Assembly: GCA_943324395.2 (NCBI GenBank) | Contig: CALPLL020000108.1 | Location: forward strand, 1-6,192 | Length of the DNA stretch: 6,192 nt | Direction of reading: 5' to 3' | Source: Rhizobium sp. Q54 | Lineage (GTDB): Bacteria > Bacteroidota > Bacteroidia > Flavobacteriales > Flavobacteriaceae | Shown: piece after piece, positions 1 through 6,192 of the stretch | How positions within the stretch are numbered: position 1 is the first letter of the stretch | Layout: every line of letters begins with the position of its first letter | Program-made: the position numbers and the translations under genes | The notes under the pieces: generated by a model | Databases searched by the model: none | Seen by the model: only the letters and a program-made list of their open reading frames with translations | Told to the model about the DNA's origin: nothing

Positions 1-474
1 ACCCATCATAGTTATTTTAATCTTGATGGGCATAATTCAACTATTTTAGAACAGGAATTGCTAGTTCATTCGAATAAAATATTGGAAACCAATGAACATA
101 ATATTCCAACGGGTCAATTTTTAAATTTAGAAGCCAACCCTTTTAATTTTAACCAAGCTAAAAAATGCCCTCAAAAAATAGATACCTCTTTTGTTTTAAA
201 TGATACTGAAGAATTCTCTGCCTCACTTTATAGTCCTAAGAATAATTTAAAATTGTTGGTGTATACAAATCAGCCAGCTGTTCATATATATGTGGGAGGA
301 AATTGTAATAATGAAATAAAAGGAAAGGAAAATACAGTTTATCACAATTTGAGTGGGATTTGTTTTGAAACACAAAATTTTCCTGACGCACCTAATCATG
401 ATAATTTCCCTAGCTCTATTTTAAGAAAAGAGGAAATGTACCATCATAAAACTATATATAAATTTCAAAATTAA
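1..474 (+). CDS. galM: Aldose 1-epimerase (galactose mutarotase), 5' end cut off by window
   Basis: This enzyme interconverts alpha and beta anomers of galactose, supplying the alpha anomer that galactokinase uses. The frame is open from base 1, and 157 C-terminal residues are present of a family usually about 340 long, so roughly the first half lies upstream. The window opens with T-H-H-S-Y-F-N-L, the family's NHTYFNL-type motif; the His codon at 7-9 matches the catalytic acid histidine. An Asp (181-183, in I-D-T-S-F) sits where the family's Y-D-H-x-F aspartate is expected. G-I-C-F-E-T-Q follows, with the catalytic base Glu at 367-369, and then the P-D-A-P-N-H and F-P signature and a typical Y-x-x-x-T-x-Y-x-F end. 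A TTG at 58 could be taken as a start, but it would remove the catalytic histidine. galK begins 46 bases downstream with no terminator between, so co-transcription is likely. The family call is firm; sugar preference is inferred from context. Confidence 0.93.
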   Translation, partial: THHSYFNLDGHNSTILEQELLVHSNKILETNEHNIPTGQFLNLEANPFNFNQAKKCPQKIDTSFVLNDTEEFSASLYSPKNNLKLLVYTNQPAVHIYVGGNCNNEIKGKENTVYHNLSGICFETQNFPDAPNHDNFPSSILRKEEMYHHKTIYKFQN

Positions 475-520
475 ACAGGCCCTATTTAAAGAAATTAAAT
501 AACCAATCAAGTAACAAATA

Positions 521-1687
521 ATGAATGAAATTTTAATAAAAGAAACAACTGATTTTTTTAAAGATAAATTTGGAAATGCACCCGATAAAATTGTTCTTTC
601 TCCAGGAAGAATTAATATTATTGGTGAACACATAGATTATAATGATGGTTATGTTTTACCAGCAGCAATTAATAAAATAGTTTGTTTTGCATTCGAAATA
701 AACAATTCTAAAACAGCAAAAATTCATGCCATTGATCTGAATGAATCACTAGCAATTGACGTCACTAAAGAAGAAATAGTTAGCGATATAGTTTGGACTA
801 ATTATTTACGGGGGGTTTTGTTTCAACTTAAATTAAAAGGATACAAAATAGGCGGTTTTAATTGCGTCTTTAGTAGTAATATTCCTATCGGTTCTGGTTT
901 GTCTTCTTCGGCAGCATTAGAATGTGGGTTTTTATTTGGAATCAACAAATTATTTAATTTAGATATAAAACCCATCGATATGGCTTTAATGGGCCAAAGT
1001 GCTGAGCATTGGGTTGGAATAAATTGCGGCATAATGGATCAATTTTCTAGTATAATGGGATTAGAAAATAAAGTAATAAAAATTGATTGCCGTACTTTAG
1101 ATTATACCTACCACGATGCTGATTTTGCAAATTATTCTTTACTATTATTTGATAGTAACTTACAACATTCCTTATTTACATCCGAATATAATAATCGTCG
1201 AATAGAATGTGCAGAAGGATTAAGTATTGTTAATGATAATTATCCTGAAATTAATAGCTTCAGAGATTGTAATGAAGATTTATTAATTGGTTTAAAATCT
1301 AAAATGACCAATAATGTTTTTAGGCGGAGTATATATGCAGTTAAAGAAATTAAACGCGTCATTCAAGCTTGTACCGCCCTTGACAAAGGAGATATTGAAA
1401 CGTTAGGAAAATTAATGTTTGAAACTCATGATGGATTATCAAAAGACTATGAAGTAAGTTGCACAGAATTAGACTATTTAGTAGATTTGGCTAAAGCCGA
1501 GGCGGATGTAATTGGATCTCGATTAATGGGAGGTGGTTTTGGAGGTTGCACTATCAATTTGGTAAAAAAGGGAAGTGAAGATAATATAAAAGAGAAATTT
1601 ACCAAATTATATGCTGAGCATTTCAAAATAGATTTAATAACTTATGATGTAAAAGTTTCAAACGGCACATCACTATATAAAAACTAA
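521..1687 (+). CDS. galK: Galactokinase (GHMP kinase family)
   Basis: This cytoplasmic enzyme phosphorylates alpha-D-galactose with ATP to galactose-1-phosphate, the first committed Leloir step. The 388 residues match the usual family length. Three family blocks are in order: the galactokinase signature at 29-47 (G-R-I-N-I-I-G-E-H-I-D-Y-N-D-G) with Arg30, Glu36, His37 and Asp39 for catalysis and galactose binding; the GHMP ATP-binding loop at 124-134 (G-S-G-L-S-S-S-A-A-L-E); and the C-terminal glycine-rich loop at 332-342 (G-S-R-L-M-G-G-G-F-G-G). Asp173 in G-I-M-D-Q-F corresponds to the catalytic base (Asp186 of human GALK1). The signature has Ile38 where Thr is common, a mild change. The ATG at 521 places the signature near residue 30, as in E. 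coli; it has an A-rich leader and no Shine-Dalgarno. galT starts 6 bases after the stop, so the two are almost certainly co-transcribed. The signature separates it from mevalonate and homoserine kinases. Confidence 0.97.
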   Translation: MNEILIKETTDFFKDKFGNAPDKIVLSPGRINIIGEHIDYNDGYVLPAAINKIVCFAFEINNSKTAKIHAIDLNESLAIDVTKEEIVSDIVWTNYLRGVLFQLKLKGYKIGGFNCVFSSNIPIGSGLSSSAALECGFLFGINKLFNLDIKPIDMALMGQSAEHWVGINCGIMDQFSSIMGLENKVIKIDCRTLDYTYHDADFANYSLLLFDSNLQHSLFTSEYNNRRIECAEGLSIVNDNYPEINSFRDCNEDLLIGLKSKMTNNVFRRSIYAVKEIKRVIQACTALDKGDIETLGKLMFETHDGLSKDYEVSCTELDYLVDLAKAEADVIGSRLMGGGFGGCTINLVKKGSEDNIKEKFTKLYAEHFKIDLITYDVKVSNGTSLYKN

Positions 1688-1693
1688 TTCATA

Positions 1694-2743
1694 ATGAAAA
1701 AATTTGAAATCTCCGAAGATCCTCACCGACGATTTAATCCTCTCATAAACGAATGGGTTTTGGTTTCTCCCCATCGAGCAAAACGTCCTTGGCAAGGTCA
1801 AAAAGAAACTTTAGCAAATGATGAAAGACCTGAATACGATTCAACTTGCTATTTATGTCCCGGTAATGTTCGTGCTAATGGTGAAGAAAATGCAAAATAT
1901 AAAAGTTCATTTGTTTTTGAAAATGATTTTGCGGCTTTAAAAAAAGAAGAAATTGAATTTGAAGAAATTAACGAAGCAACTTTTTTTAAAGTAAAACCAG
2001 AGAGAGGAATCTCCAGAGTGGTATGTTTTTCACCAAAACACAATATCACTTTACCTGAAATGGATTTGCCAACAATCAAAGAAATTATTCGAACATGGCA
2101 AAGCGAATATACAGATTTGGGAAATATTGATTTTATTAATTATGTGCAAATTTTTGAAAATAAAGGAAGTGTCATGGGGTGCAGCAACCCACATCCACAT
2201 GGACAAATATGGGCCCAATCCTCTTTACCTACCCAAGTAGAGAAAACACAAAACAGCTTAAAAGCTTATTTTGATAAAAACGGCAGTAATTTGCTTTTGG
2301 ATTATTTGACAAAAGAAATAGAAGCAAATGAACGTATTGTCATTGAGAATAAAAATTTCGTAGCCTTAGTTCCTTTTTGGGCAATATGGCCATTTGAAAC
2401 AATGATTATTTGCAAACGTAATATCACAAAAATTACTGATTTTACTATTGATGAAATTGAAGATTATGCTAGTATTCTTAAACTATTAACAATTAAATAC
2501 GATAATCTTTTTGAGACTTCTTTCCCCTACTCTTCTGGTATACATCAAGCCCCAACTGATGGAGAAATTCATCCCGAATGGCAATTCCATATGCACTTTT
2601 ATCCACCCTTGTTAAGATCTGCTTCGGTTAAAAAATTTATGGTAGGATATGAAATGATGGGCGAATCTCAACGAGATATTACACCTGAAAAAAGTGCGAA
2701 AATGTTAAGAGATATGTCTGATTTACATTATAAAAGTAAATAA
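1694..2743 (+). CDS. galT: Galactose-1-phosphate uridylyltransferase, class I (HIT superfamily)
   Basis: It transfers UMP from UDP-glucose to galactose-1-phosphate through a uridylyl-histidine intermediate, releasing glucose-1-phosphate and forming UDP-galactose. Its 349 residues (E. coli GalT 348) resemble the E. coli enzyme throughout. The structural zinc ligands appear as Cys52, Cys55, His116 and His167. The active site G-C-S-N-P-H-P-H-G-Q-I-W spans 162-173, with the uridylylated nucleophile His169 (E. coli His166) and Gln171 (Gln168). The second, iron-binding site keeps His284, His299 and His301 (E. coli 281, 296, 298), but the place of Glu182 appears to hold Thr185. The C-terminal block Y-P-P-L-L-R-S to R-D-I-T-P-E is typical. 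The ATG at 1694 gives the normal N-terminus with P-H-R-R-F-N-P at 10-16. Only 6 bases separate it from galK, so it is an operon member. Residue equivalences rest on a by-eye alignment to the remembered E. coli sequence. Confidence 0.97.
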   Translation: MKKFEISEDPHRRFNPLINEWVLVSPHRAKRPWQGQKETLANDERPEYDSTCYLCPGNVRANGEENAKYKSSFVFENDFAALKKEEIEFEEINEATFFKVKPERGISRVVCFSPKHNITLPEMDLPTIKEIIRTWQSEYTDLGNIDFINYVQIFENKGSVMGCSNPHPHGQIWAQSSLPTQVEKTQNSLKAYFDKNGSNLLLDYLTKEIEANERIVIENKNFVALVPFWAIWPFETMIICKRNITKITDFTIDEIEDYASILKLLTIKYDNLFETSFPYSSGIHQAPTDGEIHPEWQFHMHFYPPLLRSASVKKFMVGYEMMGESQRDITPEKSAKMLRDMSDLHYKSK

Positions 2744-2746
2744 GAA

Positions 2747-2803
2747 ATGAAAGTATTATTAACTGATAACGTAAAGCGCTTGCAGTTGGGAGCAGAAATT
2801 TAA
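2747..2803 (+). other. 18-codon ORF of unknown status between galT and the symporter
   Basis: An ATG three bases after the galT stop opens a short frame encoding M-K-V-L-L-T-D-N-V-K-R-L-Q-L-G-A-E-I, ending in TAA. Its position suits translational coupling to galT, and it spans the operator-like palindrome at 2768-2787. The peptide vaguely resembles the first residues of LacI-family regulators (M-K-V-T-L-K-D-I-A-K-R-L) and also those of ribosomal protein L9, but 18 residues cannot decide between homology and chance. It could be a leader peptide, the remnant of a lost gene, or a chance frame. No function is claimed. Confidence 0.2.
2768..2787. promoter_or_regulatory. Operator-like GC-rich palindrome (LacI-family type)
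   Basis: A 20-base imperfect inverted repeat has a perfect 8-base core, AAGCGCTT (2774-2781), and matching AAC/GTT ends; 7 of 10 base pairs are symmetric. The central CpG flanked by AAn and nTT is the pattern of LacI/GalR-family operators, including catabolite-responsive elements. It stands out in an AT-rich gap, lies about 100 bases before the symporter start, and touches the candidate -33 element. It would suit sugar-responsive control of the symporter. No regulator gene is in the window, so the protein that would bind it is unknown. Confidence 0.35.
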
Positions 2804-2818
2804 AATAAAATAACTTTC
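2786..2818 (+). promoter_or_regulatory. Candidate Bacteroidota-type promoter for the symporter
   Basis: TTG at 2786-2788 and TAACTTTC at 2811-2818 lie 22 bases apart. They resemble the Bacteroidota housekeeping promoter, with TTG near -33 and TAnnTTTG near -7; the -7 box mismatches only at its last base. Transcription would start near 2825, leaving an untranslated leader of about 65 bases. Such short boxes occur by chance in AT-rich DNA, so the adjoining operator-like palindrome is the main support. The symporter may instead be, or also be, read through from galT, as no terminator lies between. Confidence 0.3.
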
Positions 2819-2890
2819 AATGGAATAACATAGATTATCACTTTTTTTATACTATTAACCTAATTTAATTAACCAACAAAAACTAAAATT

Positions 2891-4579
2891 ATGAATACAT
2901 TACAAATTGCAGACTACATGGTCTTTCTTGTTTACTTTTTTATAGTAGCTGGATATGGCTATTGGATTTACAAACGAAAACAAACAGCCAAAAACTCAGC
3001 TTCCCATGATTACTTCTTAGCTGAAGGATCGTTAACTTGGTGGGCAATCGGAACTTCCTTAATTGCTTCCAATATTTCTTCTGAGCAATTTATTGCTATG
3101 TCAGGCAATGGGTTTAAAATGGGATTGGCTATTGCAAGCTATGAATGGATGTCAGCCTTGACATTAATTATTGTGGCCGTGTTTTTTATTCCTGTTTACC
3201 TAAAAAATAAGATATATACCATGCCGCAGTTTCTTAATCAAAGATACAATGGCGATATTGCTATGATTATGGCTGTTTTCTGGTTGTTATTGTATGTAAT
3301 TGTTAATTTAACTTCTATCCTATACCTTGGTGCCTTGGCAATTAATGGAATTTCGGGTATTAACCTCGATTTGTGCATGTACGGTTTGGCTTTTTTTGCT
3401 ATAATTATTTCACTCGGAGGTATGAAAGTTATAGGTTATACAGATGTTATACAGGTTGTATTCCTAATTTTTGGAGGTTTAGTAACTACTTATTTAGCAT
3501 TAGATAAAGTAGCCGAATTAAATGGACAACACGGAATGGTAAACGGATTCAATTATATGATGAATCAATCTGGCGACCATTTTCACATGATTTTCAAAAA
3601 GGATAGTCCTAACTTTCCAAGTTTGCCCGGACTTACAATACTACTAGGAGGTATGTGGATTGTAAACTTAAATTATTGGGGTTGCAATCAATACATCACT
3701 CAAAGAGCTTTGGGTGCTGATTTAAAGACGGCTAGAACTGGAATTCTATTCGCTGCTTTCTTAAAATTATTAATGCCTGTTATTGTTGTTTTACCTGGTA
3801 TTGCTGCTTATGTAATCTATACAAAAGGGGGATTGCAAACAGAGTTATTAGGACCTGATGGGGTTTTAAATCCAGATAGATCCTACCCTGTATTATTAAA
3901 CTTATTGCCGGTTGGATTAAAAGGTTTGTCGTTTGCCGCTTTAACCGCTGCAGTTGTTGCCTCATTAGCAGGTAAAGTGAATAGTATAGCTACCATTTTT
4001 ACATTGGACATTTACAAGAAAAAAATTGATGTAGATTGTAGCGAACAGAAAATGGTTCAAGTAGGAAAATGGGCGGTGATTATAGCCATGATGTTAGCTG
4101 TAATTATTGCACCACACTTAGGAATTGACAAAAAAGGAGGATTCGAATTTATTCAAGAGTACACTGGATTTGTTAGCCCTGGAGTTTTTGCCATGTTTAT
4201 TTTAGGATTCTTCTGGAAAAAAACAAGTTCTAATGCAGCTATGTTTGCAACCATTGGAGGTTTTATATTGTCAGTAGTATTAAAGTTTTTACCCAATTGG
4301 ATGAATTTAGAATTTTTAAACTCAACCGGTTTCGCTGTATTAGTCCCTCAAGAGAATGGAACCAGTTTGTATGAAATTCCATTTATTGACCGTATGGGAT
4401 TTGTATTTGTAATCTGTGTGGCTATAATGATTGTTATTAGTTTATTTGACCAAAAACGAGGAATAAAATCTAAAGGATTAGAAATAGAAACCGCTATGTT
4501 TAAAGTAAATAGTAGCTTTTTAGCCGGTAGTTTATTAATAACTGGAATCTTGGTTGCCTTGTATTCTATTTTCTGGTAG
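2891..4579 (+). CDS. Sodium:galactose/glucose symporter, vSGLT-like (SSS family, TC 2.A.21)
   Basis: This inner-membrane transporter should couple Na+ entry to uptake of galactose and perhaps glucose. The 562 residues suggest about 14 membrane segments, near 8-27, 49-74, 79-102, 124-150, 163-180, 183-204, 247-271, 283-310, 338-372, 393-410, 419-444, 450-468, 502-519 and 543-561. It follows Vibrio vSGLT (543 residues) almost end to end. All remembered galactose contacts are kept: Gln66, Glu85, Asn259, Lys292 and Gln422 (vSGLT 69, 88, 260, 294, 428), as are inner-gate Tyr262 (263) and outer-gate Met70, Tyr84 and Phe418. At the Na2 site Ala59, Ile62, Ala354 and Ser358 are kept, but vSGLT Ser364 is Ala357. 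The loop at about 470-500 is longer than in vSGLT. The ATG at 2891 follows an A-rich leader without Shine-Dalgarno. Position after galKT agrees with galactose as substrate. Family is certain; substrate is inferred from residues and context. Confidence 0.93.
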   Translation: MNTLQIADYMVFLVYFFIVAGYGYWIYKRKQTAKNSASHDYFLAEGSLTWWAIGTSLIASNISSEQFIAMSGNGFKMGLAIASYEWMSALTLIIVAVFFIPVYLKNKIYTMPQFLNQRYNGDIAMIMAVFWLLLYVIVNLTSILYLGALAINGISGINLDLCMYGLAFFAIIISLGGMKVIGYTDVIQVVFLIFGGLVTTYLALDKVAELNGQHGMVNGFNYMMNQSGDHFHMIFKKDSPNFPSLPGLTILLGGMWIVNLNYWGCNQYITQRALGADLKTARTGILFAAFLKLLMPVIVVLPGIAAYVIYTKGGLQTELLGPDGVLNPDRSYPVLLNLLPVGLKGLSFAALTAAVVASLAGKVNSIATIFTLDIYKKKIDVDCSEQKMVQVGKWAVIIAMMLAVIIAPHLGIDKKGGFEFIQEYTGFVSPGVFAMFILGFFWKKTSSNAAMFATIGGFILSVVLKFLPNWMNLEFLNSTGFAVLVPQENGTSLYEIPFIDRMGFVFVICVAIMIVISLFDQKRGIKSKGLEIETAMFKVNSSFLAGSLLITGILVALYSIFW

Positions 4580-4602
4580 AAATTGAGTCATTTTTATATT
4601 TC

Positions 4603-4635
4603 AAAGCCCCATTTTAAATTTAATGGGGCTTTTTT
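4603..4635 (+). terminator. Strong intrinsic terminator after the symporter gene
   Basis: A perfect 11-base-pair stem (4603-4613 with 4622-4632) encloses an 8-base AT loop and contains an uninterrupted GCCCC/GGGGC block. A run of six T (4630-4635) closes it. It begins 23 bases after the symporter stop codon and most simply marks the end of the galactose transcript, separating it from the glycosidase-like gene. Confidence 0.92.
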
Positions 4636-4776
4636 GATTCTGATTACAAATTAAATAATGACTACAAACTTCTTTATTTGAAACAAAAAGGCTAAGTGTA
4701 TGAGACTATTTGAACAACCCAAAGTTGGCTAGAATATTTTAATTTGTACATTAATATTTTATATATAAAAGCGAAA
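4636..4776. other. Intergenic region before the glycosidase-like gene
   Basis: This 141-base AT-rich stretch should carry the promoter of the downstream gene, because the terminator precedes it. TTTATTTG (4673-4680) and TTAATTTG (4739-4746) each differ by one base from the Bacteroidota -7 box TAnnTTTG, but neither has a TTG at a proper upstream distance, so no promoter is assigned. I see no convincing hairpin, RNA gene or binding site. Confidence 0.4.
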
Positions 4777-6153
4777 TTGAAAAAGTATATTTTACCTATT
4801 CTTCTAACTATTTTTTTGTTTGTATTCTCTGCTTACAGTCAAAAATTGATTTATGAGAAAGGACCCTTGGTATTAAAAGCCAATTCCTTGGAAGATGGTT
4901 TAGGGCGTTTTGAAACCGCCGTTTTACCCAATGTCACTCCAAAAAACACTTTTACTCTAAAACCAAGTGCAACACCACTGACTAAAAAAATGTGGGACAT
5001 TGCACTGCACGATGTGGAGCTCAACTTAATCACCAACGATTATGGTACTTATTTTGCTGCGGGACGACGGTATACAGACCGAGTATATTGCCGTGATATT
5101 TCATATGCAGGTATTTTGGGTCTCAATGCTTTGTATCCCAAAGAAATGATGACTTCACTTCGTGTAACGAGAAATGTAGTGTCTAAAATGGGATACAAAG
5201 TTTCGACAGAAGAGGTTATTAAAGAAATTGATGCTCCTTGGGAAGCAATTACAGACGATAGAAAACAAATTATGGCTCAATTCAAAAGCAACAGTATTAC
5301 CCGTCGTACTGATGATGTTGTCTGGATTTGGGCGGTGGATGATTTGTTTAAATCTCATCCTGAAGTCGCTGATTGGAATTGGTTTTACACCAATGGTAAA
5401 AGTAATTTTGACACCCTTTATGCTCCATGGTATGATACAACAGATGGTTTATACAAAGGTCAAAACACCTTTCAAGACCTACAATCTGAGGGTTATCCAG
5501 AGGATTATTCCCAAGCTGATTGCGTGTTGCTAAAAAGCACCTCAACCAATTGTTTGTATTATAAAGCGATGCTATCACTTGCTAGTGCTGCCCTAAAATG
5601 CAATAAACCGGAAGAATCTAAAGTATGGACCAAAAAAGCCGAGTTTCTCAAAAAAGCGATTTTAAAAGAATTACTATTTCCCGACGGAACTTTTACTTAC
5701 TTTAAAGACAGAAACGGTAAAGTATTGCCCAACCAGCACAATCTGGGAACGGCTTTTGCCATTCTATTTGGTATTGTAAAAGGAGAAGCGGCCAAAAAAG
5801 CAATAGATAATTATCCATCGAATCAATTCGGAACTCCTTTAATACATCCGTTTTTAGACGATGGAAAAGGAGATCACAATGCCGCAGCCTGGCCTTTTTG
5901 CGATACTTTTTTCTTGCAAGCCAAGGAAATCGCCGATGGTAAAGACTATACAGGCTACAACGCAGCACTACTGGCACGAACAATAGGAACTAAATTTTCT
6001 GAAAAAAGAGATAAAGAATGGGGAGGATTTGGATCCTTTCACGAAAAAGTACCATTGCCTTCAGGTTTAATTTCGGGTTCTGGTTCACAACTATGGACAT
6101 CTGCTGCTTTTATGAACGTATGTTTGAGAGCCAAACTTGTTGATTTAAAATAA
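4777..6153 (+). CDS. Exported six-hairpin glycosidase-like protein, specificity unknown
   Basis: This is probably a secreted or periplasmic carbohydrate-active enzyme of 458 residues. A TTG start at 4777 gives a textbook Sec signal peptide: M-K-K, a hydrophobic core at about 5-17, and likely cleavage after Ala-Tyr-Ser21 before Gln22. The frame stays open upstream to a TTG at 4744, but that start would bury the signal peptide behind 11 extra residues; no ATG is available. The mature part looks like an (alpha/alpha)6-barrel protein. It has Y-C-R-D-I-S-Y-A-G at 104-112, a Trp/Asp-rich stretch D-D-V-V-W-I-W-A-V-D-D at 179-189, an S-T-N-x-L-Y-Y-K-A-M helical hairpin followed by W-T-K-K-A-E-F-L-K-K, H-N-A-A-A-W-P-F at 367-374 (compare H-N-G-x-x-W-P of this fold), and E-W-G-G-F-G at 414-419. 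Related proteins tend to be annotated as glycogen-debranching-like. Exact family, catalytic pair and substrate cannot be assigned. It is more GC-rich than galK, and the terminator before it implies its own promoter. Confidence 0.6.
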   Translation: MKKYILPILLTIFLFVFSAYSQKLIYEKGPLVLKANSLEDGLGRFETAVLPNVTPKNTFTLKPSATPLTKKMWDIALHDVELNLITNDYGTYFAAGRRYTDRVYCRDISYAGILGLNALYPKEMMTSLRVTRNVVSKMGYKVSTEEVIKEIDAPWEAITDDRKQIMAQFKSNSITRRTDDVVWIWAVDDLFKSHPEVADWNWFYTNGKSNFDTLYAPWYDTTDGLYKGQNTFQDLQSEGYPEDYSQADCVLLKSTSTNCLYYKAMLSLASAALKCNKPEESKVWTKKAEFLKKAILKELLFPDGTFTYFKDRNGKVLPNQHNLGTAFAILFGIVKGEAAKKAIDNYPSNQFGTPLIHPFLDDGKGDHNAAAWPFCDTFFLQAKEIADGKDYTGYNAALLARTIGTKFSEKRDKEWGGFGSFHEKVPLPSGLISGSGSQLWTSAAFMNVCLRAKLVDLK

Positions 6154-6192
6154 ATAAAAAAGAAGTAAAACAGCATTAAACCAAAAAACATA

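Noticed and set aside
58..60. TTG at 58 as the start of a small complete gene
   Set aside because: The same frame is open to base 1 and encodes the catalytic GalM motif T-H-H-S-Y-F-N-L before it, so this is the tail of a longer gene.
475..520. Promoter or terminator between galM and galK
   Set aside because: The 46 bases hold no hairpin with a T run and no spaced promoter boxes; read-through from galM is simpler.
4673..4746. Promoter boxes TTTATTTG and TTAATTTG before the glycosidase-like gene
   Set aside because: Each is one base off the -7 consensus, but no TTG lies 17-23 bases upstream, and such strings are frequent in AT-rich DNA.
4744..4776. Extended start of the glycosidase-like gene at TTG 4744
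   Set aside because: It would add 11 residues before a signal peptide that begins normally with M-K-K at 4777.
5228..5533. 101-codon + strand frame inside the glycosidase-like gene
   Set aside because: It overlaps a longer frame with a signal peptide and recognisable motifs, and its own translation shows no domain.
5702..5983. 93-codon minus-strand frame, and the other minus-strand frames across the window
   Set aside because: All lie antisense to well-supported genes and their translations have no recognisable motifs; they are by-products of the + strand coding.
1..6192. CRISPR array, insertion sequence, tRNA or rRNA gene, or phage/defence module
   Set aside because: No regularly spaced repeats, transposase-like frame, cloverleaf or other such sign was found; nearly all the sequence is explained by five metabolic genes.

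Overview
The window looks like chromosomal DNA of a Bacteroidota species, most likely Flavobacterium or a close relative. It is AT-rich, no start codon has a Shine-Dalgarno sequence (the leaders are A-rich instead), and the proteins are lysine-, asparagine- and isoleucine-rich. The organism was inferred from these traits and not from any search.

All genes read on the + strand. Positions 1-474 hold the C-terminal part of aldose 1-epimerase (galM), whose start lies before the window. galK (521-1687) and galT (1694-2743) follow, only 6 bases apart. After a 147-base gap comes a 562-residue sodium:sugar symporter (2891-4579), closely similar to the Vibrio galactose transporter vSGLT. A strong intrinsic terminator (4603-4635) ends this unit. 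A separate gene (4777-6153), probably starting at TTG, encodes an exported protein with the hallmarks of six-hairpin (alpha/alpha)6 glycosidases. The last 39 bases hold no recognisable gene.

The first four genes form a galactose-use unit. The symporter brings galactose in with Na+, GalM interconverts the anomers, GalK makes galactose-1-phosphate, and GalT exchanges it with UDP-glucose to give glucose-1-phosphate and UDP-galactose. UDP-galactose 4-epimerase (galE), needed to close the Leloir cycle, is not in the window. The exported glycosidase-like protein could release sugar from an oligosaccharide for the same route, but its substrate cannot be read from the sequence.

The window is mostly a well-understood pathway, and I see no clear sign of a new defence, mobile or RNA system. 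The least explained parts are the galT-symporter gap, which holds a GC-rich palindrome resembling a LacI-family operator, a possible Bacteroidota-type promoter and an 18-codon ORF, and the glycosidase-like gene of unknown specificity.
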